Part shown: piece after piece, positions 1-12,058 of the stretch
Numbering within the stretch: the stretch's first letter is position 1
How the letters are laid out: every line of letters begins with the position of its first letter
Assembly: GCA_020630195.1 (NCBI GenBank)
Contig: JAHDBV010000017.1
Location: forward strand, 2,345-65,832
Reading direction: 5' to 3'
Origin: Acidimicrobiales bacterium
Lineage (GTDB): Bacteria; Actinomycetota; Acidimicrobiia; Acidimicrobiales; SZUA-35
Length of the DNA: 63,488 bases
Translations under genes and position numbers: made by a program
Notes under the pieces: model-generated
Database searches by the model: none
Seen by the model: the letters and a program-made list of their open reading frames with translations, nothing else
What the model was told of the DNA's origin: nothing

Positions 1-1
1 G

Positions 2-148
2 CGTCCGGTCATCAAGCTCCGCTCCACCGAGGGCACGGGCTACACCTACGTGACGAAGAAGAACAAGACGAACACCCGGGAGCGGATCGAGCTCAAGAAG
101 TACGATCCCGTCCTCCGGCGACACGTCATCTTCAAAGAAGAACGCTGA
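2..148 (+). CDS. rpmG: 50S ribosomal protein L33, 5' end outside window
   Basis: The reading frame is open from the window edge and encodes 48 residues of a small basic protein. It contains the L33 core [18 protein letters not shown] and ends in a Lys/Arg-rich tail ([12 protein letters not shown]). L33 is a component of the large ribosomal subunit near the E site. Only a few N-terminal residues are missing, because the family is about 49-55 residues long. A strong hairpin terminator follows within 30 bases, so this is the last gene of its transcript. No Cys pairs are visible in the part present, so this looks like the zinc-independent form. Confidence 0.93.
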   Translation, partial: RPVIKLRSTEGTGYTYVTKKNKTNTRERIELKKYDPVLRRHVIFKEER

Positions 149-177
149 TCGAGGTCTCGCACCTCGATTGCTGACGG

Positions 178-210
178 CGCCGCACCGAGAGGTGCGGCGT
201 TGCTCGTTTT
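178..210 (+). terminator. Rho-independent terminator after rpmG
   Basis: A perfect 9-bp stem, CGCCGCACC/GGTGCGGCG, closes on a GAGA tetraloop (178-199) and is followed by TTGCTCGTTTT. A second 8-bp stem (ATCGAGGT/ACCTCGAT, 148-168) sits directly on the rpmG stop codon and may help termination. Confidence 0.8.
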
Positions 211-238
211 CCACCCGTTTCCCCTCCCCCTTCTCCCC

Positions 239-1207
239 ATGGTGCTCCGCCGCCTCCGCTCGATCCTTCTCGTCATCGTCCTGCTGCCCCTGCTGGCGAT
301 CACCGCGCCACTGTGGGTTCCGGTCACCGCCGCGCTCGATCTCCTGCGTGGTCGCCCTCGCCTGCCCACCACCCGGATCGGCCTCATGGGCACCGTCTAC
401 CTCGCGCACCAGTGGTACGGCATGGCCGTCGTGGCCTGGCTCACCGTCACCGGCCGACGCCGGGCCGCGCTCCCCCACCGTCGCCTCCAGCGCCGCTGGA
501 TCACCTCGATCGTGCGAGCGGGCGGACCGCTCCTCGGGGTCGACTTCGACATGCGGGCACCCGAGCTGCCCGCCGGCCGGGTGATCGTGTTGTCCCGGCA
601 CGCCTCGATGATCGACGCCATCGTGCCCGTGCTCCTCGTCGAGGATCTCGCAGGTCGCCCCATCCACTACGCCCTCAAGGCCGAGCTCCAGCACGATCCC
701 TGCCTCGACATCGTGGGTCACCGGCTCGATAACTGGTTCGTCCAGCGGGGCAGCGACACCGAACGCGAGACCGCCGGGATGGCGGCCATGGCCGAACGCA
801 CCGAGGCCGACGGTGCCGTGGCGATCTTCCCCGAGGGCACCTACGCCACCGAACGCAGCCGGGCCAAGGTGCGGGCCAGCCTCGAGCGCGACGGCCCACC
901 GGAAGCAGCCGCGCTGGCCGATGAACTCCGCCACCTGCTGCCCCCGAAGCCCGCCGGCGTCCAGGCCCTGCTCGACGCCGCGCCCGACGCCGATGTGATG
1001 TTCCTCGGCCACGTGGGCCTCGAGGGTGTCGCCGAAGCGACGGGATTGTTGCGGACCCTCCCCCTGCGCGCCCCGATCGTGGTGGATGGTTGGGTCGTGC
1101 CCCGCGACGAGATCCCGACCGACCCCGACGAGGTGGTGACCTGGCTCCACGACCAGTGGCGCCGCCTCGACCGCTGGGTCGGCCAGACCAAGGAGACCCG
1201 GGCGTGA
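239..1207 (+). CDS. 1-acyl-sn-glycerol-3-phosphate acyltransferase family protein (PlsC-like)
   Basis: A 322-residue membrane-associated acyltransferase of the PlsC/lysophospholipid acyltransferase family, which moves an acyl chain to a lysophospholipid or related acceptor. The N terminus has a hydrophobic segment (ILLVIVLLPLLAITAPLWV). The catalytic HX4D motif appears as SRHASMID and the substrate-binding motif as FPEGTYATERSR. I place the start at the ATG at 239 rather than an in-frame codon at 200, because the upstream residues overlap the terminator and add nothing family-like. The stop overlaps the next start (GTGA), so the gene is probably the head of a three-gene operon. The exact acceptor cannot be told from sequence. 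Confidence 0.82.
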   Translation: MVLRRLRSILLVIVLLPLLAITAPLWVPVTAALDLLRGRPRLPTTRIGLMGTVYLAHQWYGMAVVAWLTVTGRRRAALPHRRLQRRWITSIVRAGGPLLGVDFDMRAPELPAGRVIVLSRHASMIDAIVPVLLVEDLAGRPIHYALKAELQHDPCLDIVGHRLDNWFVQRGSDTERETAGMAAMAERTEADGAVAIFPEGTYATERSRAKVRASLERDGPPEAAALADELRHLLPPKPAGVQALLDAAPDADVMFLGHVGLEGVAEATGLLRTLPLRAPIVVDGWVVPRDEIPTDPDEVVTWLHDQWRRLDRWVGQTKETRA

Positions 1208-2001
1208 CCACACCTGCCGCCGACCTCGACGAACTCACCACCGCCATCCGGATCGCGACCGAAGCGGCCCGGGGCACCCTCGAGCACTTTCCCACCTGGC
1301 GCTCCACCGACGAGCTCGACGTCGACACCAAGGGCGACGGCACCCCCGTGACGATCGCCGACCGACGGGCCGAGACCGAGATCCGCAACGCGTTGGCCGA
1401 CGCGTTCCCCGACGACGCCGTGGTGGGTGAAGAGCACCCGGACGCCACCGGTGTGTCGGGCCGCACCTGGATCATCGACCCGATCGACGGGACCAAGGCG
1501 TTCATGCGGGGTGTGCCGCTCTACTCCACGCTGCTGGCGATGTGGGACGAGCACGGACCGGCCATCGGCGTCGTCGTGTTCCCCGCCCTCGACGAAGTCC
1601 TGGCCGCCGGCCGTGGTCTCGGTTGCACGTGGAACGGTCGACCGGCACGAGCCCGGGCCCGTGACGAGGTGGCCGGCGCGCTCGTCACCAGTTCGACCTA
1701 CGGCAACTGGCCCCCCGACACCGTGGCGAGCCTCATCGCCGCCGACACGCTGCCCCGCACGTGGGGTGACGCCTACGGCTACGCACTCGTCGCCACGGGA
1801 CGCGCCGACGCCATGATCGACACCCAATTGGAGTGGTGGGACGTGGCACCGATGCCGGTGATCCTGACCGAAGCCGGAGGGCGCTTGACCCGGCTCGACG
1901 GTGGCCCCATCATCGGCGGGTTCGGAAGTGCGATCGCCACCGGGGGTGGGGCGATCCACGACGAACTCCGCTCGTTGTTCCCCGCCGAGGAGACGCCATG
2001 A
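1204..2001 (+). CDS. Inositol monophosphatase family phosphatase (HisN-like)
   Basis: A 265-residue metal-dependent phosphatase of the inositol monophosphatase fold. The three metal-site signatures are present: GEEHPD, WIIDPIDGTKAF (DPxDGT) and WDVAPMPVILTEAGG (a variant of the WDxAA motif with Pro). The family includes inositol-1-phosphatase, histidinol-phosphatase (HisN) and bisphosphate nucleotidases. The short length and VDTKGDGTPVTIADRRAE stretch favour HisN-like enzymes, but no his genes are nearby. The GTG start at 1204 overlaps the PlsC stop by four bases. The 3' end overlaps the next gene the same way, so the three are translationally coupled. Confidence 0.83.
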   Translation: MTTPAADLDELTTAIRIATEAARGTLEHFPTWRSTDELDVDTKGDGTPVTIADRRAETEIRNALADAFPDDAVVGEEHPDATGVSGRTWIIDPIDGTKAFMRGVPLYSTLLAMWDEHGPAIGVVVFPALDEVLAAGRGLGCTWNGRPARARARDEVAGALVTSSTYGNWPPDTVASLIAADTLPRTWGDAYGYALVATGRADAMIDTQLEWWDVAPMPVILTEAGGRLTRLDGGPIIGGFGSAIATGGGAIHDELRSLFPAEETP

Positions 2002-2729
2002 CCGCCATCCCGTATCTCGATCTCGTCCGCGTCGAACGTGACCGTCTGGCCAGGCTCACCGAGGACCAGCTGGGGAAGGCCATCCCGCACGTCGAGGGAT
2101 GGACGGTGGAAGCACTCGTCGGACACACCGGCTGGGTCGCCCGATTCGTGACCGCCGCCCTCGAGGCCCCGGTCGATGAGCCGCCCCGCCGTTCGGCCAT
2201 CGCGGAACCCCCCGCCGGTGCCGACGTGCTCGGCTGGTTCGCCGAGGCCAGCGACACCCTGCTCGAGACCCTGGCGGCCACCCCCGCCGACAAGCCGTGC
2301 ATCACCTTCACCGGCCCCCAGCCGGCCACGTGGTGGCACCGACGCATGGCCCACGAGTTCGCGATGCACCGCTGGGACGGTCAGGCCGCGGTCGGACCGG
2401 CCGAGGACATCGACGTCGACCTCGCCCGTGACGGCATCGACGAGGTCTTCGAGACCTTCGTCCCCACCCGGTTCCGCTTCGACGAGGCCAGCTCGCTCGT
2501 CGGGCGCACGATCCATCTCCATGCCACCGACGCCGACGGCGAGTGGATGATCGAGATGCACGAGGATCGGATGGAGGTGAGCCACGGGCACGGCAAGGGT
2601 GACGTGGCCGCTCGTGGGTCGATGTCGGATCTCCTCCTGCTGCTGTGGAGCCGGATCCCGCCGAGCCGTGTCGAGGTGTTCGGCGACGCCGAGCTGCTCG
2701 CCACCTTCCAGGCGGCCGCCACGTTCTGA
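1998..2729 (+). CDS. Maleylpyruvate isomerase (MDMPI) family mycothiol-dependent-type protein
   Basis: A 243-residue protein of the DinB-like four-helix MDMPI family. The N-terminal domain carries the expected GWTVEALVGHTGWVARFV helix. A second characteristic helix reads WWHRRMAHEFAMHRWDGQ, with His residues suited to metal binding. A C-terminal MDMPI_C-type domain follows (EWMIEMHEDRMEVSHG). Such proteins are abundant in mycothiol-producing actinobacteria and most have unknown substrates. The ATG at 1998 overlaps the preceding stop (ATGA). It is the last gene of the operon and is followed by a hairpin terminator shared with the convergent sigma gene. Confidence 0.8.
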   Translation: MTAIPYLDLVRVERDRLARLTEDQLGKAIPHVEGWTVEALVGHTGWVARFVTAALEAPVDEPPRRSAIAEPPAGADVLGWFAEASDTLLETLAATPADKPCITFTGPQPATWWHRRMAHEFAMHRWDGQAAVGPAEDIDVDLARDGIDEVFETFVPTRFRFDEASSLVGRTIHLHATDADGEWMIEMHEDRMEVSHGHGKGDVAARGSMSDLLLLLWSRIPPSRVEVFGDAELLATFQAAATF

Positions 2730-2742
2730 GCCCGGACGCGAC

Positions 2743-2768
2743 CGTGCCGGGCCCGAGAGCCCGGCACG
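2743..2768. terminator. Bidirectional hairpin between convergent genes
   Basis: A 10-bp perfect stem, CGTGCCGGGC/GCCCGGCACG, closes on the loop CCGAGA. It lies between the convergent MDMPI (ending 2729) and sigma-factor (ending 2800) genes. No clear T tract is seen on either side. Confidence 0.6.
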
Positions 2769-2799
2769 ACGCGATACGTGGAGGAGATGTGCGGGTCGG

Positions 2800-3687
2800 T
2801 CAGGCCTGACCGACGGGCAGCAGCGGCTCGGAGGGCACGTCGTAGGCGGTGTCCCAACGGTCGAGGCGCTCCCGCCACGACGAGGCGTCGGTGAGCGCAC
2901 CGGCGAAGGCGGCCTCACGCTTGGCGACCCGGCCGACGGGTGCTTCGTCCTCGGCGGCGTCGTCGTACTGGGCCTCGATGCCGATCTTCAGGGCACGAAG
3001 GGCCTCGGAGCGGAGCTGGGAGATCCGGCTCTCGGTGACACCGAGGAAGCGGGCGAGATCCTGCGAGGTCTTGCCCTCGAGGAAGTAGCCGACCACGACG
3101 AAGCGCTGGCGCTCGGGCAGGAGGTCGACGGCGTCACGCAGGTAGGCGTGCAGCTCGCGGGCCTCGAGCTCCTCGGACGGCTCGACCGCGCTGCGGTCGG
3201 AGAGCACGTCGACAAGGGTGAGTTCCTCGTCGGTGTCATCGGTGGTCTCGTGGTCGAGGGCCAGGACGACACTGCGGAACAGGCGGTCCTGGAGCTGGCA
3301 GAGCTCGTCGACGCTGACGTCGAGGTGCTCGGCCATCTCGGCGAGGTTCGGGACCCGGCCGAGCTCGGAGGCGAGCTGCTGCTCGGCGGCCTCGAGGCGG
3401 CGGGCGAGGAGCCGGACCGAGCGGGGTGCCCAGTCGGCGGCACGGACCGAGTCGAGGATGGCGCCCCGGATCCGCTGGGCGGCGAAACGCTGGAAGGGCA
3501 CACCCCGGGAGTCGTCGTAGCGGCGGGCCGCCTCGACGAGACCGAGGGCGCCGGCCCGGGCCAGCTCTTCACGGTCGACGTGGCGGGGGAAGTGCACCGC
3601 CACCTGGAAGACCACGTGCTTGACGAGCGGGAGGTGTTCCTCGATCCGCTTGTTGATCAGTTCGTGATTGTCAATCTTGGTACGCAT
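2800..3687 (-). CDS. FliA/WhiG-type RNA polymerase sigma factor
   Basis: A 295-residue group 3 sigma factor. Region 2 has the run EELARAGALGLVEAARRYD, followed by a FliA/WhiG-typical RIRGAILDSVRAADWAPRS motif (region 2.4/3.0). Region 4 carries the helix-turn-helix KTSQDLARFLGVTESRISQL. About 50 extra residues follow region 4. WhiG in Streptomyces drives sporulation genes and FliA drives flagellar genes; no flagellar gene is seen here. I chose the ATG at 3687, which is preceded by GGAGAG, over an earlier in-frame codon at 3732. Two sigma-28-like promoters lie just upstream, suggesting autoregulation. The assignment to this sigma class is firm; its regulon is inference. Confidence 0.88.
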   Translation of the reverse strand: MRTKIDNHELINKRIEEHLPLVKHVVFQVAVHFPRHVDREELARAGALGLVEAARRYDDSRGVPFQRFAAQRIRGAILDSVRAADWAPRSVRLLARRLEAAEQQLASELGRVPNLAEMAEHLDVSVDELCQLQDRLFRSVVLALDHETTDDTDEELTLVDVLSDRSAVEPSEELEARELHAYLRDAVDLLPERQRFVVVGYFLEGKTSQDLARFLGVTESRISQLRSEALRALKIGIEAQYDDAAEDEAPVGRVAKREAAFAGALTDASSWRERLDRWDTAYDVPSEPLLPVGQA

Positions 3688-3723
3688 CGTTTTGCTCTTT
3701 CTCTCCTCCGGACGCAGGAGAGG

Positions 3724-3752
3724 TTTCGGCACGACGAGGCACCGACCTTGAG
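3724..3752 (-). promoter_or_regulatory. Putative sigma-28/WhiG-type promoter, proximal
   Basis: On the minus strand, CTCAAG (3752-3747) is followed after 16 bases by GCCGAAA (3730-3724). This resembles the FliA/WhiG consensus (TAAAG-N14-16-GCCGATAA). The -10 element ends 36 bases before the ATG of the sigma gene. Confidence 0.5.
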
Positions 3753-3780
3753 CAAAAACTTGAGAAATCTCCCTGGATCT

Positions 3781-3809
3781 CTATCGGAGGCGAAGTTTCC
3801 CACCTTGAG
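3781..3809 (-). promoter_or_regulatory. Putative sigma-28/WhiG-type promoter, distal
   Basis: A second copy on the minus strand: CTCAAG (3809-3804), 15 bases, then TCCGATAG (3788-3781), matching GCCGATAA at 6 of 8 positions. A third CTCAAG at 3764-3759 has no matching -10. The stretch 3688-3857 is otherwise gene-free and visibly richer in A/T than its surroundings. Confidence 0.45.
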
Positions 3810-3857
3810 TGATTCTTTTGCACTCGCCGTGACTGAATCGCACGGTCCAGGGTCCGA

Positions 3858-4832
3858 TCAGGCGCCCGAGGCACCTTCGAATCTGGTGGGCGCGAGCCCC
3901 GCTGCATGGAGATCCGCGAGCAATTCCGACGCCGGGATCACCTCGACGGCCGAGTTCACACCGGCCTCGACCGGGACGCGTGCGAGACGTTCGGCCACGA
4001 TCGCACCGAAGGTGCCCGCCGCCCGTGAGGGCATCGCGAACATGCCGAGCACCTCGGTCCGCACCGACGTTCCCGCCCAACCACGGACCTCGACCCGCAC
4101 GGCACCCGGCCCACCATCGGCGTGGGGCGGACGCAACATCGGCAGTCGGCTGGTGAGCCGATCCCGGCGGGTGGCCGACATCCGTGCCGTCAGGCGCCGG
4201 GCGTCGGGCAACGAACGATGCAACAACGTGGGGCTCGTCAACGAGCCCCGGTAGCAGTCGCGGGCCCCGATCGGCTCGGGAAACCACACGAGATCACGGC
4301 CCGACCCACCGATGCGGTCGTGCCAGGCGCCGTCGAGCCACTCCCGCCCGGGCCGTTTGAGCGCGGCGTGATGCACCCGGGCACACGCGGGGCCGGCCGT
4401 CCCAGTGGTGGCGATCGCCACGGCATCGACCGCCGTGAGGTCCCGGGCGGCCCGCACGGCGAGCACCTCGCTGATCCCCGGACAGAACCCGGCGCCGACG
4501 ATCACCCGCCGGCCGAGCGCACGGGCCACGTCGTCGAGTGCCAGCAGCGCATCGACCGTCGCCGCCTCGTCGGAGAGGCTCACCACGTCACGCCCGTCGC
4601 GGAGCAGCCGCTCCACCTGGCGGACATGACCGGCCGGCGGTGTCGCCACCACCGCGACGGTGGCGTCGCCCAGTTCGTGCAGGCCGGTCACACCACGAGC
4701 CCCAGGGGGAAGGAACGAGCGACGGGTGTCGTCCGGATCGAGCGCGGCGACCTCGAGATCCCGGTCGACCAGGTGTCGGACGGCGGCGAGGCCGGTGACG
4801 CCGACCCCGAGCACGGCGATGGCGTTCGACAT
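3858..4832 (-). CDS. Saccharopine-dehydrogenase-like NAD(P)-binding protein
   Basis: A 324-residue protein beginning with a Rossmann dinucleotide-binding motif (AIAVLGVGVTGLAAVRHL, GxGxxG) and an acidic residue after the second strand (VAALDPDD). It continues with VVATPPAGHVRQVERLL and VIVGAGFCPGISEVLA, typical of saccharopine reductase-like or homospermidine-synthase-like oxidoreductases of unknown substrate. The ATG at 4832 directly precedes the GxGxxG motif. Upstream in-frame codons belong to a separate small reading frame. The C-terminal half has no recognisable catalytic motif, so the substrate is unknown. Confidence 0.68.
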   Translation of the reverse strand: MSNAIAVLGVGVTGLAAVRHLVDRDLEVAALDPDDTRRSFLPPGARGVTGLHELGDATVAVVATPPAGHVRQVERLLRDGRDVVSLSDEAATVDALLALDDVARALGRRVIVGAGFCPGISEVLAVRAARDLTAVDAVAIATTGTAGPACARVHHAALKRPGREWLDGAWHDRIGGSGRDLVWFPEPIGARDCYRGSLTSPTLLHRSLPDARRLTARMSATRRDRLTSRLPMLRPPHADGGPGAVRVEVRGWAGTSVRTEVLGMFAMPSRAAGTFGAIVAERLARVPVEAGVNSAVEVIPASELLADLHAAGLAPTRFEGASGA

Positions 4833-4836
4833 CGGG

Positions 4837-4977
4837 TCAGTCGAGCTCGTCGAGCTCGAGCTCACGCCAGCCACCCGAGCGGGGCGGCACACCGCCGGTG
4901 CCGCGCAGGCGCAGGAAGGCGGCGATCATCCCGGCGGCCGTCATGGCGGCCGACACTCGACGGATCAGGGTGAGCAC
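4837..4977 (-). CDS. Small hypothetical protein, 46 residues
   Basis: A GTG-initiated frame encoding a basic N terminus and a hydrophobic helix (MTAAGMIAAFLRL), then GGVPPRSGGWRELELDELD. It ends four bases before the ATG of the oxidoreductase gene, a spacing typical of an operon. The acidic repeat LELDEL at the C terminus and the amphipathic N terminus suggest a small membrane-associated peptide. I do not recognise a family. The evidence is the open frame, actinobacterial third-position G/C and the operonic spacing, so this could be chance. Confidence 0.4.
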   Translation of the reverse strand: MLTLIRRVSAAMTAAGMIAAFLRLRGTGGVPPRSGGWRELELDELD

Positions 4978-5038
4978 ACCGTGAAGCTATCGCCTGCAAC
5001 GGAGCGGGCTGACCACACACCGCCGGAGCGGTGGAACG

Positions 5039-5116
<78 letters not shown>

Positions 5117-5167
5117 GCGGGAAACGCTAGCGGCGAGCCATCGGCTCCACTACCCGGTTTCCCCGGT

Positions 5168-6658
5168 TCAGGAGCGGGATCGATCCTTGCGGCGCTTCTT
5201 CGGCCGCAGCTGGACGGTCTCTTCCTCGATCACGGTCACCCGGATGCCACCGATGAGATCGGAGATCAGGTTGAACACGACGGTGAGCAGCACCAACAAC
5301 ACCGACGAGGCGAGCGTGAGGGTGCCGGCGATGATCACCGCCGAACGGAAGATCTGGGCGGAGTCGATCTCGAACGCCTCGTAGTCGCCGATCTCCTCGA
5401 TGAAGCTCTCGACGCTCTCGACCGTGCCGGCGTTGACCGCCGCGTTCCAGAGCAGCACACCGGCGAGCAGCAGTGCGGTGAACAGCGCGAGGTGGAACAA
5501 CACCGAGAACGTCAGCACCGACCACGGATCGATGTGGCGGACCACCCGGCGCACCTTGCGGGCCCGCAGGCGACGGCGACGGGCGAATCGGCGGGGTTCG
5601 TCCGCCGCGGCGGCAGCGGCCGCAGCGGTGGCGGCGGCCGGCGCCGTGGCCGACACCGGCTCGGCCACCGGGGCGTCGAGGTCGACCGTGGCGGCGGCCA
5701 GCGCCGGCTCCGGTTCGGCCTCGATCGGACCGGGCAGGTCGGGGAAGAGATCGTCGGTGCCGACGGACACCTCGGGATCCGGGACCTCGTCGAGCGGCAG
5801 GTCGGCCTCGAGCGCATCGGCGTCGAGCTCGTCGACGTCGGTCACCACGTCCGGAGCGTCGAAGACGGATCCGGCGGTCTCCGCCGCGGCATCGTCGTCG
5901 ACCTCGGCATCGAGGGTCGCGTCCTCGGCCGCTTCGTCGGCATCCCCGTCGAGATCGACGGCGAGCTCGATCGGTTCGTCATCGTCGGACGCCGCATCCT
6001 CGGGCGCCGCGCGTTCGGGCGCCGTGTCCTCGGCGACCTCATCGTCGGCCACCGTGTCGTCGGCGACAGGGTCTTCGGCGACAGGGTCATTCGACGGATC
6101 GGCCTCGTCGGTCGCCTCCGCATCGACGGACGCGGGCGCGTCATCGTCGGCGACGTCGTCCCCCGACGCATCGATCAGCGTGTCCGGTTCGTCGTCGTCC
6201 TCGGAGGCGGCGGCTTCGACCTCGAGTGCATCGAGCACGTCGTCGGTCGCCTCGACCTCGTCGGCGACGTCCACGACGTCCGCGGTCTCGACCGACTCGG
6301 ACTCGGCCGGGCCCGAGTCGTAGGCGAAGACGTCCACGTCGGCGTCGGCGTCCGGCTCGGCCGCCTCGACCTCATCGACCGACTCGGTCTCCTCGGCTGC
6401 CTCTGCGGCGTCGAGCGACTCGTCGACCAGCTCGGCATCGACATCGGCCGAGATCTCCGCCGAGACCGGATCGTCATCATCCACGACCTCGGCGACCGGG
6501 TCGTCCTCGACGGTGCCGGGATCATCACCGAGCAGGTCGTCGACGATGGCGTCGACGTTGCTCGTGTCCTCATCACCCGTGGTCGGTTCGAAGCCGAGAG
6601 CGGCGACGACCGACTCGGCGATGGCGCTGTCCTCGGTCTCGGAATGCTCGTCGGCCAT
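5168..6658 (-). CDS. DUF3566 membrane protein with very long acidic N-terminal region
   Basis: A 496-residue protein. Roughly the first 350 residues are low-complexity Asp/Glu/Ala/Val sequence (for example PVAEDPVADDTVADDEVAED). The C terminus is the actinobacterial DUF3566 domain: a basic stretch (RRRLRARKVRRVVRHIDPWS), a membrane helix (VLFHLALFTALLLAGVLLWN), a periplasmic-type loop with FIEEIGDYEAFEID, and a second helix (LASSVLLVLLTVVFNLI) ending in a basic tail. In mycobacteria the DUF3566 gene also lies between gyrA and ileT (Rv0007). The start at 6658 gives MADEHSETED and matches where acidic composition begins. Its function is unknown; the acidic arm is unusually long. Confidence 0.82.
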   Translation of the reverse strand: MADEHSETEDSAIAESVVAALGFEPTTGDEDTSNVDAIVDDLLGDDPGTVEDDPVAEVVDDDDPVSAEISADVDAELVDESLDAAEAAEETESVDEVEAAEPDADADVDVFAYDSGPAESESVETADVVDVADEVEATDDVLDALEVEAAASEDDDEPDTLIDASGDDVADDDAPASVDAEATDEADPSNDPVAEDPVADDTVADDEVAEDTAPERAAPEDAASDDDEPIELAVDLDGDADEAAEDATLDAEVDDDAAAETAGSVFDAPDVVTDVDELDADALEADLPLDEVPDPEVSVGTDDLFPDLPGPIEAEPEPALAAATVDLDAPVAEPVSATAPAAATAAAAAAAADEPRRFARRRRLRARKVRRVVRHIDPWSVLTFSVLFHLALFTALLLAGVLLWNAAVNAGTVESVESFIEEIGDYEAFEIDSAQIFRSAVIIAGTLTLASSVLLVLLTVVFNLISDLIGGIRVTVIEEETVQLRPKKRRKDRSRS

Positions 6659-6695
6659 CCGCAGCACCGTAGCGGGTGGGGTACCCGGGATCGGG

Positions 6696-7019
6696 TCATC
6701 GATCCCCGAAGTCGAGACGCTTCTCGGCCCGTGCGATCGCCCGTCGACCATCGACCTCCACGACCACCTCCACGGGCGGCCCGGGCACGAACGACACGAG
6801 CACCGCACCGTTCTCGACGGCCAGTCGTTCCGCCGCCACACGGCCCTCCGCCGCACCCGCCAGTGCCGCGGCATCGGCGGCCGTCTGGGCCGCCGCCCGA
6901 TCGATCACGGCGTCGGCGACACCGACCACCACGACCGCCAACACGAGCGTCACCGCCACCACCAACGCCACCAGCGGCAGCGCCTGGCCTCGTTCCCGAG
7001 TCCGTCCATCCATCATCAC
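6696..7019 (-). CDS. TadE/TadG-like pilus-assembly family protein (Rv3654c-like)
   Basis: A 107-residue protein with a short basic N terminus followed by GQALPLVALVVAVTLVLAVV. This is the membrane-anchor signature of Tad pilin-like and TadG-N proteins, and AAAQTAADAAALAGA follows. Such proteins sit in the membrane and are usually encoded with other tad genes. Here it stands alone between gyrA and the DUF3566 gene on the same strand, which is an odd location. The start at 7019 (MMMDGRTRERGQ) gives a normal positive-charged lead. The role is inferred only from the N-terminal motif. Confidence 0.68.
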   Translation of the reverse strand: MMMDGRTRERGQALPLVALVVAVTLVLAVVVVGVADAVIDRAAAQTAADAAALAGAAEGRVAAERLAVENGAVLVSFVPGPPVEVVVEVDGRRAIARAEKRLDFGDR

Positions 7020-7104
7020 ATCTCCCGATCGTGGCGCCCGGAGGCGCCGTTGTCACGGGGGAAGCGGATTGCAGGTCCGGGCCGCCCTCGGGCGGCCCGG
7101 ACGA

Positions 7105-11702
<4,598 letters not shown>

Positions 11703-11764
11703 CCAGCGGAGGGTGACATCGACGGGGATGGCCCACCCGGTCGACGGGGCGGGTCGAGCGGGCC

Positions 11765-12058
11765 TCAAGCGCCGGTCCGCACCCGGACCTTCCGAGCCGC
11801 CGCCGAGCCACCCAGGTCGGCGAGGCGCTCGAGGATCTCGTGCTCCATCCACTGGATCTGCGCCGACCAGACGGGGTCGTCACACCGCACCGTCAACACC
11901 CCGTCGACCAGCTCGACCGGCCGGGTGTGTTCGGCCAACGCCGGCCCGACGATGTCGCCCCAACGGCTCTCGATCGACCGCATCGTGTTCGGCGGCGGAC
12001 CACCGAGCAGGCGCATCATCCGCTCGAGCCCGTGCCCGAGCGAGGACGGATCGTTCAC
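11765..12058 (-). CDS. DUF721/DciA-family protein
   Basis: A 97-residue protein of the DUF721 family, whose members include DciA, a replicative-helicase loader or operator in bacteria lacking DnaC. It contains SRWGDIVGPALAEHTRPVEL and a KH-like core, TVRCDDPVWSAQIQWMEHEI, both typical of the family. It follows recF with a four-base overlap (its ATG at 12058 overlaps the recF stop), as in other actinobacterial dnaA-dnaN-recF-DUF721-gyrB operons. DnaB is encoded in this same window, so a helicase-loading role is plausible but inferred. Confidence 0.85.
   Translation of the reverse strand: MNDPSSLGHGLERMMRLLGGPPPNTMRSIESRWGDIVGPALAEHTRPVELVDGVLTVRCDDPVWSAQIQWMEHEILERLADLGGSAAARKVRVRTGA

Noticed and set aside
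2599..4254. 551-codon plus-strand frame over the sigma gene
   Set aside because: Antisense to the sigma factor and oxidoreductase, which have clear motifs; residues are shadow-like.
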